A stretch of DNA of 45,416 nt, taken from NCBI GenBank assembly GCA_945861535.1, contig CAMAUZ010000068.1, forward strand, positions 1 through 45,416, given 5' to 3'. Made by a program: the position numbers and the translations under genes. Below, in pieces: positions 8,906-17,133 of this stretch; the first letter of the stretch is position 1, and every line of letters begins with the position of its first letter. The stretch comes from Akkermansia muciniphila (lineage in GTDB: Bacteria; Verrucomicrobiota; Verrucomicrobiia; Limisphaerales; BJHT01). The notes under the pieces were generated by a model. That model was not told where the DNA came from. It saw only the letters and a list, made by a program, of their open reading frames with translations, and did not search any database.

Positions 8906-9763
8906 TCATCGCAGGCTCTGCAAATATTTCAAGCTTTGCGGAATCTGTTCCACCACTGTGGGCGATTCGTCTTCGAGGAAATAATATTTGACCCCGCTTT
9001 CCTGGGCCGCCTTGAGAATGGCCGGCCAGTTCATCTGGCCGGTGCCGAGGGGAACGTCGTTGGCAACGTCGGTCTTGCCGGTGAGTTCGCCCGTCCGCAC
9101 CCCTTTGCGGAGGTCTTTTAGGTGCATCAACGCCCAGCGACCGGGATAGCGCTTCAGCCATTGGACAGGGTCCTGACCGGGGAAAACGACCCAAAGAACG
9201 TCCATCTCGAAGCTAACGTGTTTGGGGTTGGTCTCCTGGAGCAGGAGATCCATGAGCGTGCCGGTGCCATGCGGATGAAACTCGAACCCGTGCGCGTGGT
9301 AGAACACACGAATGCCTTCCTTCGCCGCCAGTTCGCCAGCGTGATTGAAGACGGCGATGGCATCGCGGGCGGCCGCTTCGCTAAACGGGGCCTTGTGGGT
9401 GATCCACGCGCAGCCGGCATACTCGAGGCCAAGGACCTTGGCCTCGGCAATCACCTTGGCGGGTTCGTTCTTCCAGCGATCGTAGGGGAAGTGTCCGCTG
9501 ACCGGCTTCAGCCCGTGGTCGGCAAGCATTGCCCGGAAGCGCTCCGGGGGCAGGTTGTAGGTGCCGGCAGTTTCGACCAGACGGAAGCCGAAATCCTGGG
9601 TCTGCTTGAGGCCTTTGGCCGGACTTTGCGTGAAGATTCCGCGCAGGCTGTACAGTTGCAGACCAACGTTGGCGGGGAAATGCGCCGGCGCGGCCGGTTG
9701 CTGCGCCAGCACGGTGGAAGTCAAAAGGACAACGGCCAGCCAGGGACAAATGAATCTGTTCAT
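8906..9763 (-). CDS. Exported sugar phosphate isomerase/epimerase-like TIM-barrel protein
   Basis: 286-codon gene with start at MNRFICPW, where a signal peptide follows (LAVVLLTSTVLAQQ); a longer in-frame extension upstream lacks this logic. The AP-endonuclease-2/xylose-isomerase-like barrel is visible: GLQLYSLRG at the first strand, VYHAHGFEFHP-like metal/ligand strand (FYHAHGFEFHPHG), FEMDVLWV, LMHLKDL, and a final YYFLEDE segment with metal-binding acids. Members isomerise or epimerise ketoses, inosose or related substrates. Signal-bearing members are abundant in Verrucomicrobiota and Planctomycetota, with mostly unknown substrates. It is monocistronic, between the HMA gene and the PanP gene. 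Confidence 0.85.
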   Translation of the reverse strand: MNRFICPWLAVVLLTSTVLAQQPAAPAHFPANVGLQLYSLRGIFTQSPAKGLKQTQDFGFRLVETAGTYNLPPERFRAMLADHGLKPVSGHFPYDRWKNEPAKVIAEAKVLGLEYAGCAWITHKAPFSEAAARDAIAVFNHAGELAAKEGIRVFYHAHGFEFHPHGTGTLMDLLLQETNPKHVSFEMDVLWVVFPGQDPVQWLKRYPGRWALMHLKDLRKGVRTGELTGKTDVANDVPLGTGQMNWPAILKAAQESGVKYYFLEDESPTVVEQIPQSLKYLQSLR

Positions 9764-9974
9764 GCGCCGACTATATGCTGTCCCGAAGGTCGCGGGGCAA
9801 AGGATTTTGCATTGATTCACCGCCACCACAGCAGCCCGAACTCGCAGATGCAGCGCAAGGCCGGCAGGGAGCGACGGCACGCACGGCGCGGGGCACTTGG
9901 GTCAGTTCGACGCACCGGGGCGGCGCGAACGCACGACCATGGTTGGAACGATCAGCGGCGCGAATGCCGCGCGG

Positions 9975-11648
9975 TCAGCCGACCGGGACTTGTTCAGCGA
10001 CGCCGGCCATCTTCAGCAACCGGGGCAGGAAAACGCGGTCGGAAAGGGCCAGCGCGCGTTGTTCCGCGAGGACGTCATCGAGGACTTGCCGGGTGGTCAA
10101 CGGATTGGCTAGCACCACCCGGAACACCAAGGTGTCCTGCCGGTCATACTTCTCCGGCGTGAGCCGGGTGCGGGAGACAAAGGTGCGACCATCCTCCCAC
10201 TGTCGGCGTTGAATGAACTTGGTGAGGTCGTTGAGCACCAAGTTATATTCGCCGCGGAGCCGCGCATTCGCCCGTTCCATTGCCTGCTGGACGATCGCCG
10301 GCACGTAGCGGTAGGTGAGCAGGCATAGCTCGGGTTCACTGATCAACTCGAAGTCGTCGCTCTGCTTGATCATGTCGGCGAAGGTATGAGCCATCTCGAT
10401 GCTGCGATCAATGAGGGCGCCATATCCTTTGCGCCCGAGAATCTCGAAGCAGGCATGCACGAGCATGGCCATGCCGTTGCGCGACCCTTCCAACGTCTGG
10501 CTGCCCAAATCCTTGGAACCGCGCCGCAGAACGTAGTCGGAGTGGTGCTCGATGGCGGAGGTGGCGGCAGGATCCTTGAAGACCACCATCCCGGCACCCA
10601 TGGGGACGTACATCTGCTTGTGGGCGTCCACCGTGACCGAATCAGCACGCTCAATGCCGCGCAGCAGCTGCTTGTGCTTGTCGGAGAGCAGCGTCGCCCC
10701 GCCCCAGGCGGCATCGACGTGGTAGTGGCATTTGTGTTCCGCAGCCACGTCGGCCAGGGCCTCCAGCGGGTCCACGCTGCCGGTCTCGGTAGAACCGGCG
10801 ACAGCGACCAGGGCCAGGATGGCGATGTTCCGCTCGCGCAGATCGGCGCAGACCCGCCGGACGTGATCGAGCCTCACCTTGTTGCTAGAGTCCGTCTCGA
10901 GCTTCACGAGGGCGTCGCTGCCCAGGCCGAGAATGTTGACAGCCTTTTGAAAGGAGTAATGACCGCGTTCGGAGACGACGACGGCCAACCCTTCATATCC
11001 ATAGTGTTTGAGCGCGCGATACATTCCCTCCTGGCCCACGCCACGGAACTGGCCGTCGGCTTTCAGCAACCGGTTGCGCGCCACCCACAGGGCGGTCAGG
11101 TTGGCAATCGTGCCGCCGGAACAGAAGGAGCCGAGCGAGTGGTTGCCGTTATGCATCCAGCGCCGGTAAAATTCCCCTGGCATCTCATACACCAGATGGT
11201 GCAGCATGCCGAGAACCTGGCGTTCCATCGGCGTGAAGGCCTTGGAGGTCTCGACCTTCACGACGTTTTGGTTGAGGCCCGCCATGACCTTCGAGAGGGG
11301 CAGCAGGAAATTCGGCAGGGCGGACGTCATGTGGCCGATGAACTCGGGGGACGAGGTATGCACCGCGTGGGCCACCAACGTGCTCATCATTCGCTCCGCG
11401 TATTCGGCGACGAGTCCGGGTTCGTCGGGAATCGCGTGCCGGGAGAAATCCTTCTCGATTTCCGGCAGGGGCTTTTCAATCGCCACAATGTTGCTTTTCA
11501 GAAACTCGGCCAGATCAGCCGACAAGTGCTGCTCCAACCGATGCAGCGGCGAACCGGGTTCCTCGGGAAGAGTGAACATCCGCTTGAGCCCGTCATCGAA
11601 TTCCGTACCCGTTGCACGCAAAAAATTTCGCATAAGTGAATTATCCAA
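9975..11648 (-). CDS. panP: PLP-dependent aspartate 1-decarboxylase, PanP type
   Basis: 557 residues, group II PLP decarboxylase fold. The sequence follows the PanP family closely over its whole length: FIGHMTSALPNFLLPLSK, TSKAFTPMERQVLGMLHHL, FCSGGTIANLTALWVARN, HVDAAWGGATLLS, the PLP lysine in VDAHKQMYVPMGAGM, and ELCLLTYRYVP. PanP turns L-aspartate into beta-alanine for pantothenate/CoA synthesis in bacteria lacking the pyruvoyl enzyme PanD. A TTG at 11648 is chosen as start because a GGAGG (11655-11659) lies 6 bases before it; the next ATG at 11633 is about 21 bases from that site. The gene is divergent from the A-T-TE synthetase, which needs a CoA-derived phosphopantetheine arm. A glutamate or other amino-acid decarboxylase is the alternative. 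Confidence 0.85.
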   Translation of the reverse strand: MDNSLMRNFLRATGTEFDDGLKRMFTLPEEPGSPLHRLEQHLSADLAEFLKSNIVAIEKPLPEIEKDFSRHAIPDEPGLVAEYAERMMSTLVAHAVHTSSPEFIGHMTSALPNFLLPLSKVMAGLNQNVVKVETSKAFTPMERQVLGMLHHLVYEMPGEFYRRWMHNGNHSLGSFCSGGTIANLTALWVARNRLLKADGQFRGVGQEGMYRALKHYGYEGLAVVVSERGHYSFQKAVNILGLGSDALVKLETDSSNKVRLDHVRRVCADLRERNIAILALVAVAGSTETGSVDPLEALADVAAEHKCHYHVDAAWGGATLLSDKHKQLLRGIERADSVTVDAHKQMYVPMGAGMVVFKDPAATSAIEHHSDYVLRRGSKDLGSQTLEGSRNGMAMLVHACFEILGRKGYGALIDRSIEMAHTFADMIKQSDDFELISEPELCLLTYRYVPAIVQQAMERANARLRGEYNLVLNDLTKFIQRRQWEDGRTFVSRTRLTPEKYDRQDTLVFRVVLANPLTTRQVLDDVLAEQRALALSDRVFLPRLLKMAGVAEQVPVG

Positions 11649-11654
11649 CCACCG

Positions 11655-11659
11655 CCTCC
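11655..11659 (-). promoter_or_regulatory. Ribosome-binding site that selects the TTG start of panP
   Basis: GGAGG on the minus strand, 6 bases upstream of TTG 11648. The in-frame ATG at 11633 has no comparable site. Confidence 0.65.
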
Positions 11660-12417
11660 AAATCTAACACACAGCAGCAACTGATTTCAAATCCGGTTTC
11701 TGGTTCTTTTGGGCGACCCGCCGCAAAAAGTCGATTTTGTGACCGCCAAGACGCCCCGGGGCGCACTCCCGGGTCGGTCGCGTCGGAATTTCCCGCTTCC
11801 CGCAGCCCGCACGGGAGCCGTCCACCAGCCGCTTTCACCGGCCACCGGAAAGCCATCGCCACGAGGGTAACACGGAAATAGCCGACCCGCCTGCCGCGCA
11901 CAGTGCCGACCGGGCATGGTTTCGCAAGGGAAACGGCGGCAAACGGGTCTGGTCCCCATCCGTTGGTCCCCGGCGACCAGCGACCGGCCGACCAGACATC
12001 CGCATAAGCTCGGCCCCCCCCGGCCCGCAAGTGACTCCGACCGAACAGCACCCGTTGCGCCAAATCGTCACGTTAAGTTTGATTTGAATCCCGTTGTTTG
12101 CGGTGCTAGGAGTTTGTGGCCGGTGGCATACCCTCGATTTGAAGCCCGAACTGAACCGGCAGCATTTGGGGAAATTAAGCCCGCCGACCGGAGCCCGGCG
12201 AACTGCCTTGGGGCGGATCGGCGGAGCGGTTGACCGGTTGGTCCGGCCGCTCTGGGAGTAGCATGGAGCGAGTGCGAAGGATACCTCCTGTGAGGAATTT
12301 CTTCGTCCGAAAATGGGATGCCGGGACGCCGCCCTGCGCGCGGCCACATGGCGCGGAACACAGAGCGAATCAAGTTCGCAAAATACGGTGGATTGCGAAT
12401 GAAGCAGTTGGGTGCGA
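11660..12417. other. Long divergent intergenic region between panP and the A-T-TE synthetase
   Basis: About 760 bases with no convincing gene. It contains a GACGCCCCGGGGCGCAC palindrome near 11750 and many G/C-rich segments. Three GCGAAT words, each followed by (C/G)A-AG-like bases, occur at 12365, 12395 and 12414, the last overlapping the synthetase start. They could be a regulator site or chance repeats. Its length suggests regulated divergent promoters, which I could not locate exactly. Confidence 0.45.
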
Positions 12418-15036
12418 ATGAGTGAACCAGTAAGCAACAGCGGAGTATCGGCCGAAGATAGACGGAAACTGCTCGAGGTGTGGAACGACACCCGCCGGGA
12501 GTATCCGCGCGAAGCGTGCCTGCACGAACTCGTCGAGGCACAGGTGGCTCGGACTCCGGACGCGGTGGCAGTCGAATTTCAGGGGGAAAAACTCACCTAC
12601 GCTCAGCTCAATGCCCGGGCCAATCAACTCGCCCACCGTCTGCGCAAGCTTGGGGCCGGCCCGGAGACGATGGTGGCGTTTTGCTTGCACCGTTCGCTGC
12701 ACTTGGCGATCACCACCCTCGGCATCCTCAAGTCCGGCGCCGCCTATGTTCCTCTGGACCCGGAATTCCCCAGAGACCGCCTGGATTTCATGTGTGCGGA
12801 CACCAAGGCGTCCGCGCTGGTCGTCGAAGAATCGCTCCGGACTGCCCTGACCACGGACACCGGGTCCCTAGTGGTGGTGGACACCGACGGACCCGCCATC
12901 GCCACGGAATCCACCGCCAATCCGCCCCGGACAGCCCGGGCAAACAATCTTAGCTACGTCATCTACACCTCGGGTTCCACCGGCCGTCCCAAAGGGGTGA
13001 TGATCGAGCACCGGGGCGTCGTGAACGAACTGCTTTCCCTCGCCCGCGAACCCGGTTTCTCGGCGGCGGACACCATGCTGGCCGTCTCGACCATGTCGTT
13101 CGACATTTCGGTCTCGGAGATATTCCTGCCCCTGCTCGTGGGCGGCCGGGTGGTCATTGCCAGCCGGACAACCGCGCAGGACGGCCGGATGCTGCGGCAG
13201 TTGGTCGAGGAATGCCGGCCGACGTTGATGCATCCGACGCCGATTACCTGGCGCATGCTGCTCGAAGCCGGCTGGGAGGGCAGCCCGCAGTTGAAGATCG
13301 GTTCCACCGGTGAACCGCTTCCCCGGGCACTCGCCGACCGTCTGCTGTTGAAGGGAGCCAGCGTGTGGAACCTCTACGGACCGACGGAAACCACCATCTG
13401 GTCCACGCTCTGCCGCGTCGAGGACGACGGTCGCCCGATCCACGTTGGCCGTCCCATGGACAACACGACGCTCTATGTGTTGGACGAAGCCCGGCAACTC
13501 GTGCCGCCCGGAGCCGAGGGCGAGCTTTACATCGGCGGCGCGGGCGTGGCCCGCGGTTATCTCAACCGGCCCGAACTGACCGAGGAGAAGTTTGTTCCCG
13601 ACCCGTTCAGCAATGCGCCAGGAGCCCGCATGTACCGCACCGGCGACCTCGTCCGGTACCGTCCTGACGGCAACCTCGACTGCCTCGGGCGCATGGATTT
13701 CCAGGTGAAAATCCGCGGCCTGCGCATCGAACTTGGAGAAATCGAGACGGCACTGGGCCGGCAACCCAACGTCCGCGAGGCCGTGGCCATGGCCCATCAG
13801 GACACCAGCGGCGAGAAATGTCTCGTCGCCTATCTGGTGTGCAGTCCCGGTGCCCGGTTGGTCGCGGAAAACCTCCGGCAGACCCTCAAAGAACGCCTCC
13901 CCGAGTACATGGTGCCGGCCTTCTACATCTTCCTCGACGAATTCCCGCGCCTGCCCAATGGCAAGGTCGCCCGCGCCAAACTGCCGCCCCCCACCAAGAA
14001 CGCCGGCACCGTCTCCCGCAAGATCAACCTCCCCGCCAACGCGCGCCAACTGCTCCTCGTCCAGACCTGGGAGGAAATGCTGGGCGCCAGTCCCGTCAGC
14101 ATTGACGACAATTTCTTCGACCTCGGCGGTCATTCGCTGCTGGCCATGGCCATCTCCTCCCGGGTCGAAAAACGCACCGGCAAAACCATCTCCCTCGCCG
14201 ATTTCTACCGGCACCCCACCGTCGCTCGCCTGGCGGCCCACCTGGACAACCTCGACCCCGACAAGCCCGTTCCCGCTGTCGAGGAGATCCAACCCGATGG
14301 CGGCCGCCCCCTGCTGTTCTGCGCGCCCAGTCTGTTCGACCTCTCCCGCCATCTCGGCGCCGACCAACCCTTCTACGGTGCCAGCAAAATCTCGCTCGAA
14401 CAGATGCTCGACGCCAAGACCCCGCTGGAACAGATCGCCGCCCGCTACGTCACCGAACTGAAGCAACTGCAGCGCAACGGCCCGGTTTTCCTCACCGGCC
14501 ACTCCTTCGGCGGCGTCGTCGCCTACGAGATGGCCCGGCAACTGGCGGACAGCGGACGCACGGTCGGTTTGCTCGCGCTCATCGATCCCGACCCGCCGCG
14601 CCCGTTCCCGAAAGACACCTACCGCTTCTCCCGGTTCGCGTTTCACTTCGCCAAACTGCTGAAACTGCCCCTGTCGCAAAAAAAACAGCACTTCCTCCGC
14701 AACATCCGGAACATCGCCAACCGCTCCCTGCCGGTCACGATGGTCTCCGAACACGAGAAATGGATGCGCGAGTTCTACCAGAAAACCGGGGCGATTCAGG
14801 AACTCTATCATCCCAAACCGTTCCGGGGGAACGCCGTAATGTTCCTCGCCAAGGACGTCCACTGGCGCTTCTCCCCCCGCACCGACCCGCGCAACAACTG
14901 GGCGCGCATGATCGAAGGCTCGCTCGACATCTTCGAAGTACCGGGCAACCACGAAAGCGTCGTGACCGAGCCGCACATCCAGTCCCTCGCGGGCAGGATC
15001 AGGGACAGCCTGGCCAAGGCCACCCAGATTCCTTAG
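12418..15036 (+). CDS. Stand-alone A-T-TE synthetase (NRPS-like: adenylation, carrier, thioesterase)
   Basis: 872 residues from ATG 12418 (a GTG lies two codons upstream). Adenylation domain about 15-520: YTSGSTGRPKG (about 183-193), FDIS at 228-231, NLYGPTETT, YRTGD, and the catalytic Lys in LPNGKV. Carrier domain: DNFFDLGGHSLL with the phosphopantetheine Ser at 573. Type I thioesterase about 625-870: GHSFGG with Ser 696, Asp about 723 (LIDPDPP) and His about 845 (GNHES), a full triad. There is no condensation, reductase or epimerase domain. The Asp of FDIS matches the residue that binds the alpha-amino group in amino-acid-activating A domains, so an alpha-amino acid substrate is more likely than an aryl, keto or beta-amino acid. 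Such tridomain enzymes load a substrate and release, dimerise or pass it on. The substrate is unknown. Confidence 0.88.
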   Translation: MSEPVSNSGVSAEDRRKLLEVWNDTRREYPREACLHELVEAQVARTPDAVAVEFQGEKLTYAQLNARANQLAHRLRKLGAGPETMVAFCLHRSLHLAITTLGILKSGAAYVPLDPEFPRDRLDFMCADTKASALVVEESLRTALTTDTGSLVVVDTDGPAIATESTANPPRTARANNLSYVIYTSGSTGRPKGVMIEHRGVVNELLSLAREPGFSAADTMLAVSTMSFDISVSEIFLPLLVGGRVVIASRTTAQDGRMLRQLVEECRPTLMHPTPITWRMLLEAGWEGSPQLKIGSTGEPLPRALADRLLLKGASVWNLYGPTETTIWSTLCRVEDDGRPIHVGRPMDNTTLYVLDEARQLVPPGAEGELYIGGAGVARGYLNRPELTEEKFVPDPFSNAPGARMYRTGDLVRYRPDGNLDCLGRMDFQVKIRGLRIELGEIETALGRQPNVREAVAMAHQDTSGEKCLVAYLVCSPGARLVAENLRQTLKERLPEYMVPAFYIFLDEFPRLPNGKVARAKLPPPTKNAGTVSRKINLPANARQLLLVQTWEEMLGASPVSIDDNFFDLGGHSLLAMAISSRVEKRTGKTISLADFYRHPTVARLAAHLDNLDPDKPVPAVEEIQPDGGRPLLFCAPSLFDLSRHLGADQPFYGASKISLEQMLDAKTPLEQIAARYVTELKQLQRNGPVFLTGHSFGGVVAYEMARQLADSGRTVGLLALIDPDPPRPFPKDTYRFSRFAFHFAKLLKLPLSQKKQHFLRNIRNIANRSLPVTMVSEHEKWMREFYQKTGAIQELYHPKPFRGNAVMFLAKDVHWRFSPRTDPRNNWARMIEGSLDIFEVPGNHESVVTEPHIQSLAGRIRDSLAKATQIP

Positions 15037-15164
15037 CAGCCTGTCGGGCTTAGGTGTTGTTCACTCAAAATCGAGTGTTTTAGACCACCAAACGACCCTC
15101 GCCAAAAATCCGGGCCGTTTGCAGGGCATTTGGGAGCGCCGTGTTTTCTAAGTCCGACAGTCTG
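15037..15164. mobile_element. 128-bp miniature inverted-repeat element at the end of the synthetase gene
   Basis: Left end CAGCCTGTCGGGCTTAG (15037-15053) and the reverse complement of the right end, CAGACTGTCGGACTTAG (15148-15164), match at 15 of 17 positions. The element is flanked by TTAG on both sides (15033-15036 and 15165-15168), a 4-bp target duplication. The TAG of the left copy is the synthetase stop codon. No coding capacity; a non-autonomous (MITE-like) element. It carries an inner ACTCAAAATCGAGT hairpin. Confidence 0.8.
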
Positions 15165-15256
15165 TTAGGAGGCTGCAGGCACCATGCGGAAACCCACCTG
15201 ACGGGTGAAATGCTCAGTCGCGATCACTGTCGAACAGCGCCCGCGCTTTCGCCGCC

Positions 15257-16036
15257 TCACTTCGCCGTGTAGCCGCCGTCCACCGGCAGGTTCACGCCGG
15301 TGATGTAGGTCGAGGCGTCGCTGAGGAGGAAGACGACGGCGCCGCCGAGGTCTTGGCTGTCGGCCATGCGGTTCAGCATGGTGTGTTCGCAATAGCGTTT
15401 CACGAAGGCTTCGGGCTGGCGGTTGAAAAAGCCGCCGGGGGCAAGGCAGTTCACGCGCACCTGGCGCGGGCCGTAGAGGCCGGCGTAGAAGCGCGTGAGG
15501 TTCACCATGCCGCCTTTGTGGAAAAAATAATCCGGCGGCAGATCCCCGATGTTCGTGCCTTCGTACAGCTCGTAGCTCGGGCCGATCATCCCCTGGATCG
15601 AGCCGATGTTCACAATGCTGCCGCGGCCCGCGTCGGCCATGGCCTGGCCGAAGACGCGGTGCATGAGCATGACCCCGGTGGCGTTTACGCGCATGGATTC
15701 GGCGAACTGCGCCGCGGTGCCGTTCGCGCCGCGCATCGGACGCAGCACGGAGTTGTTCACGAGGCCGTGCAAACAACCGAAGCGCGCCGCGATGCGGGCG
15801 CGCAGCGCGGTGACCGAGGCCTCGTCGCCCTGGTCGAAGGTCTCGGCGAAGACCCGGTGGCCGCGGGCGGTTTCCTCGGCGGCCACGGCGTCAATTTTGT
15901 CCGCGTTGCGCGAGGCGATGATGAGGGTGGTGCCGGTCTCGGCGAGCGCGGCGGCCAGGCCGCGACCGTATAATCCGGCCGCGCCGGTGAGGAGGATGAC
16001 CTTGTCCTGCAGACTGAAGCTGGGGAGGGTTTTCAT
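15257..16036 (-). CDS. Short-chain dehydrogenase/reductase (SDR), last gene of a catabolic operon
   Basis: 259 residues, classical SDR. The cofactor loop TGAAGLYGRG (TGxxxGxG) lies near residue 18, followed by LVNNS (NNAG-like), GSIVNIGS, and YFFHKGG, the YxxxK catalytic pair. The C-terminus ends ITGVNLPVDGGY, typical of the family. The unusually long loop between the Ser and Tyr (IGPSYELYEGTNIGDLPPDY) is a subgroup trait. It probably oxidises or reduces a sugar-derived alcohol/ketone with NAD(P). It lies 240 bases after the aldolase gene, separated by a palindromic element, so it may be co-transcribed or have its own promoter. Confidence 0.88.
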   Translation of the reverse strand: MKTLPSFSLQDKVILLTGAAGLYGRGLAAALAETGTTLIIASRNADKIDAVAAEETARGHRVFAETFDQGDEASVTALRARIAARFGCLHGLVNNSVLRPMRGANGTAAQFAESMRVNATGVMLMHRVFGQAMADAGRGSIVNIGSIQGMIGPSYELYEGTNIGDLPPDYFFHKGGMVNLTRFYAGLYGPRQVRVNCLAPGGFFNRQPEAFVKRYCEHTMLNRMADSQDLGGAVVFLLSDASTYITGVNLPVDGGYTAK

Positions 16037-16065
16037 AAATCGGGTGGTTCGACACTGCGGTCCGA

Positions 16066-16255
16066 CGGAGCGCGGCGTTCACGCCGCAGAGAGCCGCGAC
16101 TGCAACGGTGCGCTGCGAACTCCCGTGTCAGGCCCACGCGTCTGCGGCCTGAAGGCCGCGCTCCTGAGCGGGCGGCCCGGTCTGCTTCCGCGTTCGTGGT
16201 CTTCGGCGGTTGCTGTTTCATGGGGATGTCTCTGCGGCGTAAACGCCGCGCTCCG
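16066..16255. repeat. Palindromic repeat pair (GGAGCGCGGCGTTYACGCCGCAG type)
   Basis: The 27-base arm at 16066-16092 and the inverted arm at 16229-16255 match at 26 of 27 positions; each arm also folds on itself (GCGGCGTT/ACGCCGC). A related single copy lies at 40150-40171 and another pair at 40510-40606. This is REP-like DNA inside an operon spacer. Confidence 0.8.
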
Positions 16256-16277
16256 GGGGCTGGGCTGGGCGCGGTGT

Positions 16278-17087
16278 TCATGATTTGGGGCTGTAAACGG
16301 AGGCTGGCGCGACCGGTGCGACGCTCCGGTAATCGGCCACGAGTTTGTTGAACGCCGAGCCAAGGCTCACCACGTCCGCGCCGAGATTGAGGATGCGCCA
16401 GCCTTCCGCCTCGAGTTCCGCACGGGGCGCGATCATGCCGGGAGACATCAGATATTTGCCGTGGCGCAGGGCGGCGGCGGCCACGCGTTTGCGCGCATAG
16501 ACGACTTCCGGCGCGCCGATCTGCCCGGCCTTGCCAATGAGATGGCTGTAGTCGCCGGGGCCGAACAGCAGTACGTCGAAGCCCGGCACGGCGGCGATGG
16601 CCTCGACATTTTCCAAGGCTTCGGGGGATTCGATTTGCAGGATGAGCAGACGCTCGGTGTTGCTGTGGTGGAGGTAGTCCGCGATCGGAATCTGGCAGAA
16701 CGCGCCGTCGATATTGCCGCCGTCCATCGGCCGCCGACCGACCGGCATGAAGCGGGTCATCTCGACGACTTTGCGCGCCTCGGCGTCGGTGGTGACGTGC
16801 GGGACCATGATGGCGGTGGCGTCCATCTCGAACGGTTTCACGTAGTCGCTGTAGCTGCCCTTGCTGACGCGGACGATGCTGTCGAGGTCGTGAAGGCGCG
16901 CGGCGCGGACCTGGTTCTCGAGGTTGGTCCAGTCATTGGGCACATGCTCGTTGCAAAGCCAGACGGCGGCGGCGCCCGCGTGGCCGGCCATCTCGATGAT
17001 GCGCGGGTCGTTGAGGTTGAGCTTGAGCGTGCAGGGGTTGAGGCCGGCGCGCAGTTCGCGGAGGAGACGGGAGGGGCGGAGTTTCAT
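16278..17087 (-). CDS. HpcH/HpaI aldolase family protein
   Basis: 269 residues, the class II pyruvate aldolase fold (TIM barrel). Signatures: AGHAGAAAVWLCNEH after the first strand, the phosphate/substrate-side VRVSKGSYSDYVKPFEMDAT, IMVPHVTTDAEARKVV (family VPxVxT/S), LQIESPEALENVEAI (the metal-binding Glu strand), and LLFGPGDYSHLIG (family GxxDLS). These enzymes cleave 2-keto-3-deoxy sugar acids or 4-hydroxy-2-oxo acids to pyruvate plus an aldehyde using a divalent metal. Its operon holds two dehydrogenases, a DHDPS/NAL-family lyase and an SDR. That fits the breakdown of a sugar acid; the substrate is not determined. Confidence 0.85.
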   Translation of the reverse strand: MKLRPSRLLRELRAGLNPCTLKLNLNDPRIIEMAGHAGAAAVWLCNEHVPNDWTNLENQVRAARLHDLDSIVRVSKGSYSDYVKPFEMDATAIMVPHVTTDAEARKVVEMTRFMPVGRRPMDGGNIDGAFCQIPIADYLHHSNTERLLILQIESPEALENVEAIAAVPGFDVLLFGPGDYSHLIGKAGQIGAPEVVYARKRVAAAALRHGKYLMSPGMIAPRAELEAEGWRILNLGADVVSLGSAFNKLVADYRSVAPVAPASVYSPKS

Positions 17088-17133
17088 GGGAGTGGATGTT
17101 GAACTGGGATTCAGGGATTGGAAATTCGCGGGT

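Noticed and set aside
9975-12417. Beta-alanine as the substrate of the synthetase because panP is adjacent
   Set aside because: The conserved alpha-amino-binding Asp in the A domain points to an alpha-amino acid; adjacency alone is not enough.
12868-14976. Long open frame antisense to the A-T-TE synthetase
   Set aside because: A GC-rich codon bias shadow; the sense gene has all domain motifs and the antisense product has no recognisable domain.
12418-15036. Reading a full ten-residue adenylation specificity code
   Set aside because: I could place only some positions reliably by eye; a wrong code would mislead, so only the FDIS Asp is used.
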